Assembly (NCBI RefSeq): GCF_003144535.1
Contig: NZ_PHFJ01000010.1
Span: 62,001-126,000 of the forward strand
DNA from: Proteus penneri
GTDB taxonomy: Bacteria > Pseudomonadota > Gammaproteobacteria > Enterobacterales > Enterobacteriaceae
DNA: 64,000 bases
Direction: 5' to 3'
Shown: positions 1 to 8,960 of the stretch, one piece after another
How positions within the stretch are numbered: position 1 is the first letter of the stretch
Layout of the letters: the number at the start of each line of letters is the position of its first letter
Notes under the pieces: generated by a model
The model's database searches: none
What the model was told of the DNA's origin: nothing
What the model saw: only the letters and a program-made list of their open reading frames with translations
Program-made: the position numbers and the translations under genes

Positions 1-138
1 GGTGATGATCGCTTTGGTGCATCTCCTTATGCAACAACGGTAAGTGCTTGCGCGCAACAAGTGATTGAACAAGGTGATATTACTGAAGAAAACGTGGAAC
101 GCATTATCAAGGAAGTTCTCGGACGTCTGAGTAAATAA
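1..138 (+). CDS. C-terminal fragment of a choline-microcompartment cargo protein, possibly aldehyde dehydrogenase CutF (partial)
   Basis: The first 46 codons are open and end at TAA 136-138; the start lies outside the window. The last residues (ENVERIIKEVLGRLSK) form an amphipathic helix of the kind that acts as an encapsulation peptide on microcompartment enzymes, joined by a short Ala/Ser/Gly-rich linker. The fragment sits directly before a EutN-type shell gene and cutO. In choline (GRM2-type) loci the CoA-acylating acetaldehyde dehydrogenase often occupies this place and carries a C-terminal tag, so that is my inference. No catalytic part is visible, and another tagged cargo protein is possible. 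Confidence 0.55.
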   Translation, partial: GDDRFGASPYATTVSACAQQVIEQGDITEENVERIIKEVLGRLSK

Positions 139-164
139 CTCATTGATATAAGGCGATATAAACC

Positions 165-428
165 ATGATCCTCGCAAAGGTAATCGGACACGTAGTAGCG
201 ACACAAAAAAGCCCAGAACTTAAAGGTAGCAATTTATTAATGATTGCCACTTTAGATGATGAGCTTAATCCACTGAAAAACAAAACCTATGTTGCAGTGG
301 ACAGTGTAGGTGCAGGTATCAACGACATTGTGTTGGCTGAAGAATACTTTGCACTGAACAAAGAACGTTACAAAGCGATGTCAGTGGTTGCCATTGTTGA
401 GAAGGTTTATCGGGACAGTAAGGAGTAA
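165..428 (+). CDS. EutN/CcmL-family microcompartment vertex protein (BMC-V)
   Basis: An 87-residue protein of normal length for the EutN/CcmL/PduN family, which forms the pentamers that cap the vertices of a bacterial microcompartment. The start MILAKVIGHVVATQKSPEL and the central segment VAVDSVGAGINDIVLA, with its small-residue turn, are typical of the family. An AAGGCG site lies before the start. The gene is 26 bases downstream of the tagged cargo fragment and 7 bases upstream of cutO, so it belongs to the cut operon. It closes the shell that retains acetaldehyde made from choline. Confidence 0.9.
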   Translation: MILAKVIGHVVATQKSPELKGSNLLMIATLDDELNPLKNKTYVAVDSVGAGINDIVLAEEYFALNKERYKAMSVVAIVEKVYRDSKE

Positions 429-435
429 TAACGAC

Positions 436-1584
436 ATGAGTGAGTTTCTGATAAAACCCAAAATTCAGTTTGGCACCAATGCACTGAATTTTCTCTCTGG
501 GTTAACTGCCCGCCGCGCATTTGTGGTGACAGATAAAGCAATGGTGAAGTTTGGCTTTGCAAATAAAGTTACCGATAAATTATTGCAACGGGGTATCGAG
601 TTCCAAGTTTACGATGATGTTGCGTCAGATCCTGATATTTCAGCCATTGTGAGTGGTATGAAAATCATGGATGCCCATTATCCAGATTTGGTTATCGCAC
701 TCGGTGGTGGGTCGGTGATTGATGCCGCGAAAGCCGTTATGTACTCCCTCTGGCATACCCGTAAAGAGAGCAACAGAACAAAACCACAATTTATTGCGAT
801 CCCTACCACCAGTGGTACAGGTTCGGAAGTGACCTCTTTTTCAGTGATCAAATCACGCAGTGAAAAATTGGTCTTGGTTGATGAGTTTATGTTGCCTGAT
901 GTCGCCATTCTCGATCCTGAGTTGGTGAAGTCTGTACCGCCAGCAATTACTGCTGATACGGGAATGGATGTGCTTTGCCATGCGCTAGAAGCGTATGTTT
1001 CTAAAGCTGCTTCTGATTTTTCTGATGCAATGGCAGAGAAAGCCGTCAAGTTAGTGTTTGGTCATCTTATTGATTGCCATCATCAAGGCGACAACTTATT
1101 CGCTCGTGAAAAAATGCATAACGCATCTTGCATTGCGGGGATGGCATTTACTAACGCCTCGTTGGGTATTACACACAGTCTTGCTCACGCATTAGGCGGT
1201 GTCTTCCACGTTCCTCACGGTCGAGCTAATGCGTTATTGATGACGCATGTTATTGCTTTTAATGCGAATTTTCATGGCGATTGCAATAGCGAAGCAGCAA
1301 AACGTTACGCCTATCTTGCTCAAAGCCTAGGACTTCCGGCTAATACGGTAAGAGAAGGGGTCACCAGTTTAATCGTCGCTATTAATGTATTGAAAGATGA
1401 AATGGGTATGCCGAAGAGTATTCGCGATACCGGTGTCAGTGAAGTGGACTTTTATGCCCGTTTAACGGAAATGGTCGGACAGGCTTTACGAGATAGCTGT
1501 ACGCCGACAAATCCGCGTGACGTAAACACACACCAATTAGAAACATTGTATCGTCAGGCATTTGCCGGTGTATCACACAGTTAA
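436..1584 (+). CDS. cutO: Iron-containing alcohol dehydrogenase of the choline microcompartment (CutO)
   Basis: Group III (Fe-dependent) alcohol dehydrogenase, 382 residues, which would reduce acetaldehyde to ethanol and recycle NADH inside the choline microcompartment. Visible features are the GGGSVIDAAKA nucleotide loop, the PTTSGTGSE motif, and the metal ligands D178, H182 (DVLCH), H247 (GITHS) and H261 (VPHGR). The reading frame opens at 388, inside the upstream gene, but ATG 436 is the likely start: it has AAGGAG at 420-425 and the protein then begins with the family-type MSEFLIKPKIQFG. It lies between the shell gene and cutC in one operon. Confidence 0.88.
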   Translation: MSEFLIKPKIQFGTNALNFLSGLTARRAFVVTDKAMVKFGFANKVTDKLLQRGIEFQVYDDVASDPDISAIVSGMKIMDAHYPDLVIALGGGSVIDAAKAVMYSLWHTRKESNRTKPQFIAIPTTSGTGSEVTSFSVIKSRSEKLVLVDEFMLPDVAILDPELVKSVPPAITADTGMDVLCHALEAYVSKAASDFSDAMAEKAVKLVFGHLIDCHHQGDNLFAREKMHNASCIAGMAFTNASLGITHSLAHALGGVFHVPHGRANALLMTHVIAFNANFHGDCNSEAAKRYAYLAQSLGLPANTVREGVTSLIVAINVLKDEMGMPKSIRDTGVSEVDFYARLTEMVGQALRDSCTPTNPRDVNTHQLETLYRQAFAGVSHS

Positions 1585-1640
1585 TGCTCAACCGAATTAA
1601 TACCGATTAGGTCAAGTAAAGAACATCAGGAGAGCCTCAC

Positions 1641-4600
1641 ATGGCCAAATATTCTTTGACGCCACGCGTAAAAATGCTGGCAGAACGTTTAGTTTCACGT
1701 AATAGCTCCATCAGCGCAGAGCGTGCAACCATTTTTGACTCATTAGACAACAGCATTGCAGGTGTGCCTCAAGCGATAAAACCTGCGCAACGTTTTTATG
1801 AGTTTATCCGCCATTTTCCAAGCTACATTGCACAAGATGAACTGATTATCGGTAGCCAGTCATCAACACCACGTGGCGCGATTTTCCACACTGAAGAAGA
1901 AGTGCGTAGCGACTCTATCTACCGTTTCTTAAGTATTAACAATAGCGTTGCATCACCTGATTACATGCTGGTGGTAAACCAAGGTTTCTTAGCAATCAAA
2001 GCACAGCTTGAAGATAGAATTAGAAGCATTGGCAGTGCCGTAAATCGTAGCAGTATGGATGAAGCTAATTACTGTAAATCAGCGATTTATGCATGTGATG
2101 CAGCACTATATTTTGCACAAATTCTATCTGCAAAAGCAGAAAATTTAGCCGCAATGGAAGGTAATCCATACCGTAAAGCTGAATTATTAGATAGCGCAGC
2201 AATATTACGTAAAGTCCCTGCAAAACCCGCAGAAACTTTTAAAGAAGCGGTTCAAGTATTCTATTTGCTGCAATTAGTCTTACATCTGGAAAATGGTAGC
2301 TATGCCATTAATCCAATGGGATTTGATAAAGCAATTTATCCATTCTATCAACGTGATATAGACCAAGGTCGTTTAACACAAGCACAAGCGTATGAAATTA
2401 TTGAAAGTGTATGGCTGAAATTAGCAGAGCTTTCCGAAGTACGTGCGACCAAAGAAATTGATGGTTATCCAATGTTTGATGCAATGACGCAAGGTGTTGA
2501 TATCAACGATCCACGTGTCAGTATTAACGAACTGTCAGAGATGCTGTTATCAGCTCGCGCTAATCTGTCAACCTTACACAGTTCACTGCAAGTACGTTTA
2601 TATAATGGTCGTGCGAATTCACAGCCTCAATACGCTGCACCTTCTGCAAACTTTGTTGCACCTAGTGCGGATGCTGGCGAATTCAAAGTAATGGAAGGTT
2701 TAACACCTCGATTACAACGTTTACGTAATCGCTATTTAGAAGCACGTCCAAGTGTCTCCATTTATAGAGCATTAGCATTTACTGAAATTGTCCGTAATAA
2801 CCCAGGGTTACCACCCATTTTACTGCGCGCTAAAGCATTCCGTCGTGCATGTGAAACCGCACCTATCTTAATTCAAGATGAAGAGCTAATTGTTGGACAT
2901 CCTTGTGGAAAACCGCGTGCTGGCGCTTTCTCTCCTGATATTGCATGGCGTTGGGTTCGTGATGAACTCGATACTATGAGTACGCGTCCACAAGATCCAT
3001 TCCAAATTTCAGAAGAAGACAAAAAAGTTATTCGTGAAGAGATTGTTCCATTTTGGGAAGGGCGCTCTTTAGATGAGATCTGTGAAGCTCAATATCGCGA
3101 AGCGGGAGTGTGGGAATTTAGTGGTGAAACCTTTGTCAGTGATCTTTCTTATCACCAAATCAATGGTGGTGGCGATACTTGCCCAGGTTATGACGTTCTG
3201 TTATTCACCAAAGGTATGAACGGTATTAAAGCTGATGCGCAAGCTAAATTAGCTGAATTAAGCATGGAAAATCCAGCGGATATTGACCGTATTTACTTCT
3301 ATAAAGCGTCGATTGAAAGCTGTGAAGGTGTGATTGCTTACGCTCACCGCATTGCAGAGCATGCGCGTGAATTAGCATCAAAAGAGAGCAATCCTCAACG
3401 TCGTGAAGAGTTACTGACGATTGCTCAGGTCAACGAAAACGTACCAGCTAACCCGCCTAAAACACTGCAAGAAGCACTGCAAAGTATCTGGACAGTTGAG
3501 TCACTGTTTGAAGTTGAAGAGAACCAAACGGGCCTTTCTTTAGGTCGTTTAGACCAATATTGCTTCCCAATGTATGAAAACGACATCAAATCAGGTCGTT
3601 TAACGCGTGAACAAGCACTGGAAATGATGCAAGCCTTTATCATCAAATGTGCTGAGTTAATGTGGATGTCGAGTGAGTTAGGTGCGAAATATTTCGCAGG
3701 TTATCAGCCATTTATCAACTTAACCATTGGCGGACAAAAACGCTCTGGTGGCGATGCATGTAACGACTTAACTTACTTAATTATGGATGCTGTGCGCTTT
3801 GTGAAAGTGTATCAACCATCACTTGCATGTCGTATTCATAACCAATCTCCACAGCAATATATGGAAAAAATTGTTGATGTGGTGAAAGCGGGTATGGGCT
3901 TCCCGGCATGTCACTTCGATGATTCTCATATCAAGATGATGTTGCGTAAAGGCTTCGATTTTGAAGATGCGCGTGACTACTGCTTGATGGGTTGTGTTGA
4001 ACCACAAAAATCAGGCCGTATTTATCAATGGACATCAACGGGTTACACCCAATGGCCTATTGCGATTGAGTTTGTATTAAACCGCGGTCGTATGGTGTTG
4101 TTTGATAGCTATCAAGGTCTAGATACAGGTGATTTACGTGACCTGCGTACTTATGAAGATTTTGATCGCGCTGTAAAAGAACAAGTGGCACATATCATTC
4201 GTTTATCTGCAATTGGTACGGTGATCAGCCAACGTGTTCACCGCGATGTTGCACCGAAACCATTAATGTCTCTGTTGGTTGAAGGCTGTATGGAGCAAGG
4301 TAAAGACGTGACCGCAGGTGGTGCAATGGTTAACCATGGTCCAGGTCTGATCTTCTCCGGTTTAGCGACTTATGTCGACTCAATGGCTGCTATTCGTAAG
4401 TTAGTTTATGAAGATAAAAAATACACCTTAGAACAAATTCGTGACGGTCTATTAGCCAATTTTGAAGGTCATGATGAGCTTTTACGTGACTGCTTAAATG
4501 CACCGAAATTTGGTAACGATGACGATGTTGTTGACCAATATGCATTAGATATTACGGAATGGACTGAGCGTGAATGTCGTAAATATAAGATGCTCTACTC

Positions 4601-5069
4601 CACATTCAGTCATGGCACGCTATCTATCTCTAATAATACGCCAATTGGCGAGTTAACCGCGGCTACACCAAATGGTCGTTTGGCATGGAAACCATTATCA
4701 GATGGGATCAGTCCAACGCAAGGCGCGGATAAACATGGCCCAACAGCGATTATTAAATCAATCAGTAAAATGAATGTTGAAACCATGAATATTGGTATGG
4801 TTCATAACTTCAAATTCCTGAAGGGATTGTTAGATACCAATGAAGGTCGTCAAGGTTTAATTACCTTATTAAGAACGGCTTCCATTTTGGGTAACGGCCA
4901 GATGCAATTTAGCTATGTTGATAATGAAGTACTGAAAAAAGCGCAATTAGAGCCTGAAAAATACCGTGACTTAATTGTCCGTGTTGCTGGCTACAGTGCT
5001 TACTTCGTTGAATTATGTAAAGAAGTTCAGGATGAAATTATCAGTCGTACTGTGATTGAGAAATTCTAA
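1641..5069 (+). CDS. cutC: Choline trimethylamine-lyase CutC, long form
   Basis: Glycyl-radical enzyme that cleaves choline to trimethylamine and acetaldehyde. The radical loop RVAGYSAYF places the glycyl radical at G1117. The active-site motif GCVEPQ supplies the thiyl cysteine C785 and the general base E787, the CutC signature that separates it from other glycyl-radical enzymes. At 1142 residues it is far longer than the roughly 850-residue short form. The extra N-terminus (about 1-345) is itself a degenerate copy of the N-terminal half of the catalytic domain, which starts near M351. AGGAG at 1628-1632 supports ATG 1641. It is followed by a terminator-like hairpin and then cutD. Confidence 0.97.
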   Translation: MAKYSLTPRVKMLAERLVSRNSSISAERATIFDSLDNSIAGVPQAIKPAQRFYEFIRHFPSYIAQDELIIGSQSSTPRGAIFHTEEEVRSDSIYRFLSINNSVASPDYMLVVNQGFLAIKAQLEDRIRSIGSAVNRSSMDEANYCKSAIYACDAALYFAQILSAKAENLAAMEGNPYRKAELLDSAAILRKVPAKPAETFKEAVQVFYLLQLVLHLENGSYAINPMGFDKAIYPFYQRDIDQGRLTQAQAYEIIESVWLKLAELSEVRATKEIDGYPMFDAMTQGVDINDPRVSINELSEMLLSARANLSTLHSSLQVRLYNGRANSQPQYAAPSANFVAPSADAGEFKVMEGLTPRLQRLRNRYLEARPSVSIYRALAFTEIVRNNPGLPPILLRAKAFRRACETAPILIQDEELIVGHPCGKPRAGAFSPDIAWRWVRDELDTMSTRPQDPFQISEEDKKVIREEIVPFWEGRSLDEICEAQYREAGVWEFSGETFVSDLSYHQINGGGDTCPGYDVLLFTKGMNGIKADAQAKLAELSMENPADIDRIYFYKASIESCEGVIAYAHRIAEHARELASKESNPQRREELLTIAQVNENVPANPPKTLQEALQSIWTVESLFEVEENQTGLSLGRLDQYCFPMYENDIKSGRLTREQALEMMQAFIIKCAELMWMSSELGAKYFAGYQPFINLTIGGQKRSGGDACNDLTYLIMDAVRFVKVYQPSLACRIHNQSPQQYMEKIVDVVKAGMGFPACHFDDSHIKMMLRKGFDFEDARDYCLMGCVEPQKSGRIYQWTSTGYTQWPIAIEFVLNRGRMVLFDSYQGLDTGDLRDLRTYEDFDRAVKEQVAHIIRLSAIGTVISQRVHRDVAPKPLMSLLVEGCMEQGKDVTAGGAMVNHGPGLIFSGLATYVDSMAAIRKLVYEDKKYTLEQIRDGLLANFEGHDELLRDCLNAPKFGNDDDVVDQYALDITEWTERECRKYKMLYSTFSHGTLSISNNTPIGELTAATPNGRLAWKPLSDGISPTQGADKHGPTAIIKSISKMNVETMNIGMVHNFKFLKGLLDTNEGRQGLITLLRTASILGNGQMQFSYVDNEVLKKAQLEPEKYRDLIVRVAGYSAYFVELCKEVQDEIISRTVIEKF

Positions 5070-5071
5070 TC

Positions 5072-5105
5072 ATAGCCATAGGGATGGCGCAGGCTATCCC
5101 TTTTA
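5072..5105 (+). terminator. Attenuator-like hairpin between cutC and cutD
   Basis: AGGGAT (5080-5085) pairs with ATCCCT (5096-5101) over a GC-rich loop and is followed by TTTT, like a weak intrinsic terminator. A competing stem is possible between ATAGCC (5072-5077) and GGCTAT (5092-5097), which overlaps the terminator arm. It lies in the 100-base gap after cutC, where partial termination would give much more lyase than activase. The structure is read by eye and its function is inferred. Confidence 0.45.
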
Positions 5106-5169
5106 ATCGACAAGATAAGATTTAAATTTATCGAACAGGGATGTTTGATGCAGATTTGGAGGCGTAAAG

Positions 5170-6122
5170 ATGGAGACGGCGGCAGAAACAAGAGGTCGGA
5201 TATTTAATATCCAGAAATACTCTATTTATGACGGTGATGGTATTCGTACTCTCGTTTTCTTAAAAGGCTGTAATATCCGCTGCCCTTGGTGTTCCAATCC
5301 AGAAGGTCTCAGCAGTGAATTTCAAGTGATGTACTCTCACGACAAATGTGTAGATTGCGGTAAATGTGTTGATGTTTGTCCTGCGGGTGTGCATTACATG
5401 ACAACCAATGAAAATGGTAAGCAAGTTCACCGTGTTGATCGTGGCGTCGATTGTATCGGTTGTCGTAAATGTGAAGAGGTCTGTATCTCTGATGCGCTTG
5501 ATATTATGGGAAAAGATGTTTCTGTCTCTGAGTTAATGAAAATCATCATGCAAGATTATGACTTTTACATCTCTTCTGGAGGGGGGGGGTCACAATCGGT
5601 GGCGGTGAAATGAGTTTACAAACTGATTTCGCGGTTGCGCTTTTACGAGAATGTAAAAAGATGATGATCAATACCGCTGTGGAGACTCAAGCGACCACTA
5701 ACGTGGCGAATTATGAAAAATTAGCGGAAGTCGTTGATCAATTTCTGATTGATATCAAACACATTGATACTGCTCAGCATAAAGCGTTGTTTGGTATTGG
5801 TAATGAGAATGTCCGCCGTAATCTAGAGCGTTTAATGGATCTCGGTGCCAATGTGGTTATTCGTATGCCTTTAGTGCGAGGTTATAACGATTCTTATGAT
5901 GCGATCACTGGTGCGATTAACTATGCAATGGAACTCTCAAAACGCGGTAATCTTCAGCGCATCGATATTCTTCCTTATCACCAATTTGGACGTAATAAGT
6001 ACGAAAAATTGGAGATGATCTATCCAATAAAAGTCGATCCAAGTTATACGCCAGAAGAGCTAGATAGCTTAGAAGCCTTCTTTAAGAAATTTGATTTCGA
6101 TATCCGTCTTGTCCGTCATTAA
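5170..6122 (+). pseudogene. cutD: CutD, glycyl-radical activating enzyme of CutC; frame broken in a G9 tract
   Basis: Radical-SAM activase that installs the glycyl radical on CutC. The 5' part (147 codons, stop 5611-5613) has the CxxxCxxC cluster (C34, C38, C41) and two ferredoxin-type sets (C60/63/66/70 and C95/98/101/105). The 3' part in another frame (to 6122) supplies the rest of the barrel. The join is a run of nine G at 5581-5589. With seven or ten G the frame reads SGGGVTIGGGEMSLQ, the expected SAM-binding glycine motif, giving about 316-317 residues. As written the product stops before that motif and would be inactive. Strong GGAGG at 5158-5162. True slippage and assembly error cannot be told apart here. 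Confidence 0.9.
5581..5589 (+). repeat. Poly-G tract (G9) inside cutD
   Basis: Nine consecutive G lie exactly at the codons for the conserved glycines of the radical-SAM GGE region. The downstream protein is intact in another frame, and 7 or 10 G would restore it. Such a run is rare in a genome of this base composition, and slipped-strand mispairing commonly changes the length of runs like this. Confidence 0.85.
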
Positions 6123-6135
6123 GTAGGAGAGAAAG

Positions 6136-6627
6136 ATGAACAGTTTAGGTGTGATTGAAACTCGAGGATTAACCGCAGCCATTCAGGCGGCAGATGCGGC
6201 TTGTAAAGCGGCAAACGTGGAAATTATTGGATACCGAAAAGTAGGTTCTGGGTTGGTATCAATCTGTTTTCAAGGCGAGATCAGTGCAGTAAGAACGGCG
6301 GTTGATCATGGTGTTGATGTGGTTAGCCAAAAAGAGCTGGTTATTGGCTCGTTGGTTATTGCAAGACCAGAGCCAAGCGTTATTACTAAATTACTGACAA
6401 TAAAAAGTAAGAAAAAATCGCCCGCTATTGCTGAAAAAGTGCAAGAAACCGCACTTGAAGCAGTCGTTGAAGACCCTGTTAAAAACGACGTTGAGAAGCT
6501 AGAGGCTGCAAAAGCTGTTGCAGATTTACAGGCTCAAAATATTGCCGCTGAAACTAAAGCTACGACAGACAAAGTACAAAGCAGTAAGAAAGAGATCAAA
6601 CCAGAAGGCCGTAAAGGTAAAAAATAA
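6136..6627 (+). CDS. BMC-domain shell protein with long charged C-terminal tail
   Basis: A 163-residue protein. Residues 1-87 form one BMC domain (MNSLGVIETRGLTAAIQAAD; KVGSGLVSICFQGEISAVR; VVSQKELVIGSLVIARPEP), the hexamer-forming PduA/EutM-type facet protein. Residues about 88-163 are a low-complexity Ala/Glu/Lys-rich tail ending in KKEIKPEGRKGKK, longer than in a minimal BMC-H protein; it could face the lumen or cytosol and recruit partners. The gene starts 13 bases after cutD with AGGAGAG before it, and its stop overlaps the pduL start (TAATG). It matches the extended shell protein usually found next to cutD in GRM2-type loci. Confidence 0.92.
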   Translation: MNSLGVIETRGLTAAIQAADAACKAANVEIIGYRKVGSGLVSICFQGEISAVRTAVDHGVDVVSQKELVIGSLVIARPEPSVITKLLTIKSKKKSPAIAEKVQETALEAVVEDPVKNDVEKLEAAKAVADLQAQNIAAETKATTDKVQSSKKEIKPEGRKGKK

Positions 6628-7271
6628 TGATTAATCAACAACTCATGGGAAAAATCCTCTCTCGTTTGCCTGTTCACGGCGTGATGTCGGGAGAGACGCA
6701 AGGAATGGCAATCCCTGTTGGTATTTCTAATCGACATGTGCATCTTTCACAACAAGATGTTGAAGCATTATTTGGCAAAGGTTATCAACTCACTCCGTTT
6801 AAAGATCTGAAACAACCGGGTCAGTTTGCAGCAAAAGAGTGTGTGATTGTTGTGGGATCTAAAGGTTCGATCAGTAAAGTTCGTGTTTTAGGGCCAGTTC
6901 GTCCACAAAGCCAATTAGAAATTTCAAAAGCTGACTGTTTTGCATTAGGTATAAAAGCACCAGTACGTGAATCGGGTGATTTAGTTGGTTCTGGCAATGC
7001 TGTTTTAATGGGGCCTGCGGGTCATGTGGAATTAAAAGAACAAGTCATTTGCGCACAACGCCATATTCATATGAGTGAAATTGATGCCAGAATGTTAAAC
7101 GTTACGAATGGTCAAAAGGTACATGTAAAAACAGAAGGTGAGCGTAGCCTGATTTTTGATGAAGTCGTTGTTCGTGTCAGTGAGAAGTTTTCTTTAGAAT
7201 TTCATATAGATACTGATGAGGCCAATGCGGCAGGGCTTCGTAACAACGATAGCGTATTTATTGTCAGTTAA
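6627..7271 (+). CDS. pduL: Phosphate acyltransferase PduL-type (phosphotransacetylase)
   Basis: A 214-residue protein of the PduL family, unrelated to Pta. It converts acetyl-CoA and phosphate to acetyl phosphate and frees CoA inside the microcompartment. The two repeated half-domains each carry the zinc-binding signature: GISNRHVHLS (H37, H39) and CAQRHIHMS (H146, H148). The N-terminal MINQQLMGKILSRLP is an amphipathic helix that fits an encapsulation peptide. It is translationally coupled to the shell gene by a one-base overlap. It completes the CutC-CutF-PduL-CutO route from choline to ethanol and acetyl phosphate. Confidence 0.93.
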   Translation: MINQQLMGKILSRLPVHGVMSGETQGMAIPVGISNRHVHLSQQDVEALFGKGYQLTPFKDLKQPGQFAAKECVIVVGSKGSISKVRVLGPVRPQSQLEISKADCFALGIKAPVRESGDLVGSGNAVLMGPAGHVELKEQVICAQRHIHMSEIDARMLNVTNGQKVHVKTEGERSLIFDEVVVRVSEKFSLEFHIDTDEANAAGLRNNDSVFIVS

Positions 7272-7288
7272 GACAATGAGGTGACGTA

Positions 7289-7993
7289 ATGGACCATCTG
7301 TTAATTGAAAGGATAGTGGCTGAAATAGAAAAAAGAATGAAAAAGTCGGTGTTGTTAGCACTTACACCTGCACCGGGATACCAAGATGAAATCTGTCAGC
7401 GTATCAACACATTTTCTCATGTTCGATTTTCTCTTTTTGTCACAGCACAGGCACAAGTCAGTCATGATTTGTCGAAATGGCGTCATCTAGGAGAAATGTA
7501 TAACGCGGGTGAGTTTGATATTAATACGTTATCTTCTTATCACGCTTTATTCATTCCTTATTTCGATAAAAAGCTGGTGGGAGAGATTATTAATGGTCTA
7601 TTTATCAGTGAAGAAGGGAAATTAATTCATTCTGCGCTTGCTAAAAATATTCCTATTATAGCATTACCTTATTTTTGCCAACCAGAAAGTGAATTAAATG
7701 AGATTTTAGGTTTAAATAAAAATAAAGAATACAACCTGCTTATTCAGGAAAATATTAGCCGATTAAAATCAATGGGGATTATGTTTCATTCTATAAATAA
7801 TGTTGAAGCTAATTTAATAAACCATGATATTAACCATCAAGCTAAACCTGAACATAAACCTGAAATTAAACAAGAGAATAATAATCGCTATATTACTTTA
7901 AATGAAGTAATGAATAATCCTGGAGAATATCATTTATCGCAAGATAAATTGACGGATTCTGCTATTGAATATTTAAAAAGCTTAAAAAATTAA
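7289..7993 (+). CDS. Uncharacterised choline-microcompartment protein with encapsulation-like N-terminus
   Basis: A 234-residue protein of unknown function, conserved in position in cut loci as far as I know. Its N-terminus MDHLLIERIVAEIEKRMKK is a clear amphipathic helix of the encapsulation type, so it is probably cargo. The middle (about 20-150) has alternating hydrophobic strands (KSVLLALTPAPG; YHALFIPYFDKKLVGEI; NIPIIALPYF) that suggest a Rossmann or flavoprotein-like fold; this is weak. A His/Asn/Glu-rich linker near 175-195 precedes a short C-terminal domain (YITLNEVMNNPGEYHLS). GAGGTGA before the start is a strong ribosome site, and the gene sits 17 bases after pduL. I do not assign an activity. 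Confidence 0.75.
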   Translation: MDHLLIERIVAEIEKRMKKSVLLALTPAPGYQDEICQRINTFSHVRFSLFVTAQAQVSHDLSKWRHLGEMYNAGEFDINTLSSYHALFIPYFDKKLVGEIINGLFISEEGKLIHSALAKNIPIIALPYFCQPESELNEILGLNKNKEYNLLIQENISRLKSMGIMFHSINNVEANLINHDINHQAKPEHKPEIKQENNNRYITLNEVMNNPGEYHLSQDKLTDSAIEYLKSLKN

Positions 7994-8028
7994 TATTAAA
8001 CTATATCTGATAACTCAGGAGTCTTATT

Positions 8029-8445
8029 ATGTCCCCAAAAGCAAAATCATGGCTTTGGATGTTGGCGGTTATTATTTCAGAAACCTCAGCAACCTCTACC
8101 TTAAAAATGTTTGATAATAGTGAGGGTACCACTAAAACATTATTATTAGGCTTAATTGTTGTTCTTTATGTTATTTGTTATTACTCATTATCGCGTGCAG
8201 TAAAAAATATTCCGGTTGGTTTAGCTTACGCAACATGGTCTGGTACAGGCATATTAGTTGTATCAACATTAGGTATGGCATTTTATGGCCAACATCCTGA
8301 TACTGCGGCCATAATCGGTATGGCTGTTATTGCCAGTGGTATTGTGATTATGAATCTCTTCTCGAAAATGGGTTCTGAAGAAGAGGAAGAAGAAACAACT
8401 GAAACCTCTAATATTAAACAAACTGCATCGCCAGTTAATAAATAA
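8029..8445 (+). CDS. Small multidrug resistance (SMR) family transporter, first of a pair
   Basis: A 138-residue, four-helix SMR protein of the EmrE family. The essential membrane glutamate lies in helix 1 (VIISETSATSTLKM), and helix 3 has the family motif NIPVGLAYATWSGTG. It differs from a minimal EmrE (about 110 residues) by an acidic C-terminal tail containing six glutamates near 120. CAGGAG precedes the start. A second SMR gene follows, so the two likely form a heterodimer. SMR pairs are usual at the end of cut loci and are thought to move quaternary amines or trimethylamine; the substrate here is inferred. Confidence 0.9.
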   Translation: MSPKAKSWLWMLAVIISETSATSTLKMFDNSEGTTKTLLLGLIVVLYVICYYSLSRAVKNIPVGLAYATWSGTGILVVSTLGMAFYGQHPDTAAIIGMAVIASGIVIMNLFSKMGSEEEEEETTETSNIKQTASPVNK

Positions 8446-8525
8446 GTCTATTTCTTGATAAATATTTTTTAATAAATCTATTTTTAATAATAGTTATTTT
8501 ATTAAAACAAATAAGGATAACAATT

Positions 8526-8852
8526 ATGTTTACCGGATTCTTATGGTTGGCGCTGTCTATTGGTTCTGAAATCACTGGTACGTCAATGATTAAAAAAAAC
8601 AACGGTTTTAGTAAATTAGCCCCTTCTGTTTTAGTTATTGCTGCTTACTGTATTTGTTATTTCGCCTTAACACGCGCAATGGGATATATCCCTGTTGGTG
8701 TTGCTTATTCACTATGGTGTGGATTTGGTATTGTCGGTGTGACCTTAGTGGCGATGATTTTATATAAGCAAAAACCAGATTTACCAGCCATATTCTCTAT
8801 GGCATTGATTATCTCTGGCGGGATAATTATGAATACCTTCTCTACTATGTAG
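8526..8852 (+). CDS. Small multidrug resistance (SMR) family transporter, second of a pair
   Basis: A 108-residue protein of standard EmrE length. Helix 1 carries the coupling glutamate (SIGSEITGTSMIKK) and helix 3 the GYIPVGVAYSLWCGFG motif; the end GGIIMNTFSTM is typical of helix 4. It lies 80 AT-rich bases after the first SMR gene, with AAGGAT as ribosome site, and is the last gene of the cut operon before a terminator. Paired SMR genes usually work as antiparallel heterodimers. A role in choline, betaine or trimethylamine traffic is inferred from location. Confidence 0.9.
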   Translation: MFTGFLWLALSIGSEITGTSMIKKNNGFSKLAPSVLVIAAYCICYFALTRAMGYIPVGVAYSLWCGFGIVGVTLVAMILYKQKPDLPAIFSMALIISGGIIMNTFSTM

Positions 8853-8876
8853 TTGCATATTAATTATTTTTAATAG

Positions 8877-8922
8877 AAACACTGAGTGTTAGGTGAAATA
8901 GACTCAGTGTTTTTATTTTTAA
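8877..8922 (+). terminator. Intrinsic terminator at the end of the cut operon
   Basis: An 11-base perfect stem, AAACACTGAGT (8877-8887) with ACTCAGTGTTT (8902-8912), is followed by a T-rich stretch. It lies 25 bases after the second SMR stop. Confidence 0.85.
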
Positions 8923-8960
8923 ATATATAAATTATTATATATCAATTTGATAATCTGATT

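Noticed and set aside
388-435. N-terminal extension of the alcohol dehydrogenase frame as an encapsulation peptide
   Set aside because: It overlaps the shell gene, has no ribosome site, and the family start is at 436 behind AAGGAG.
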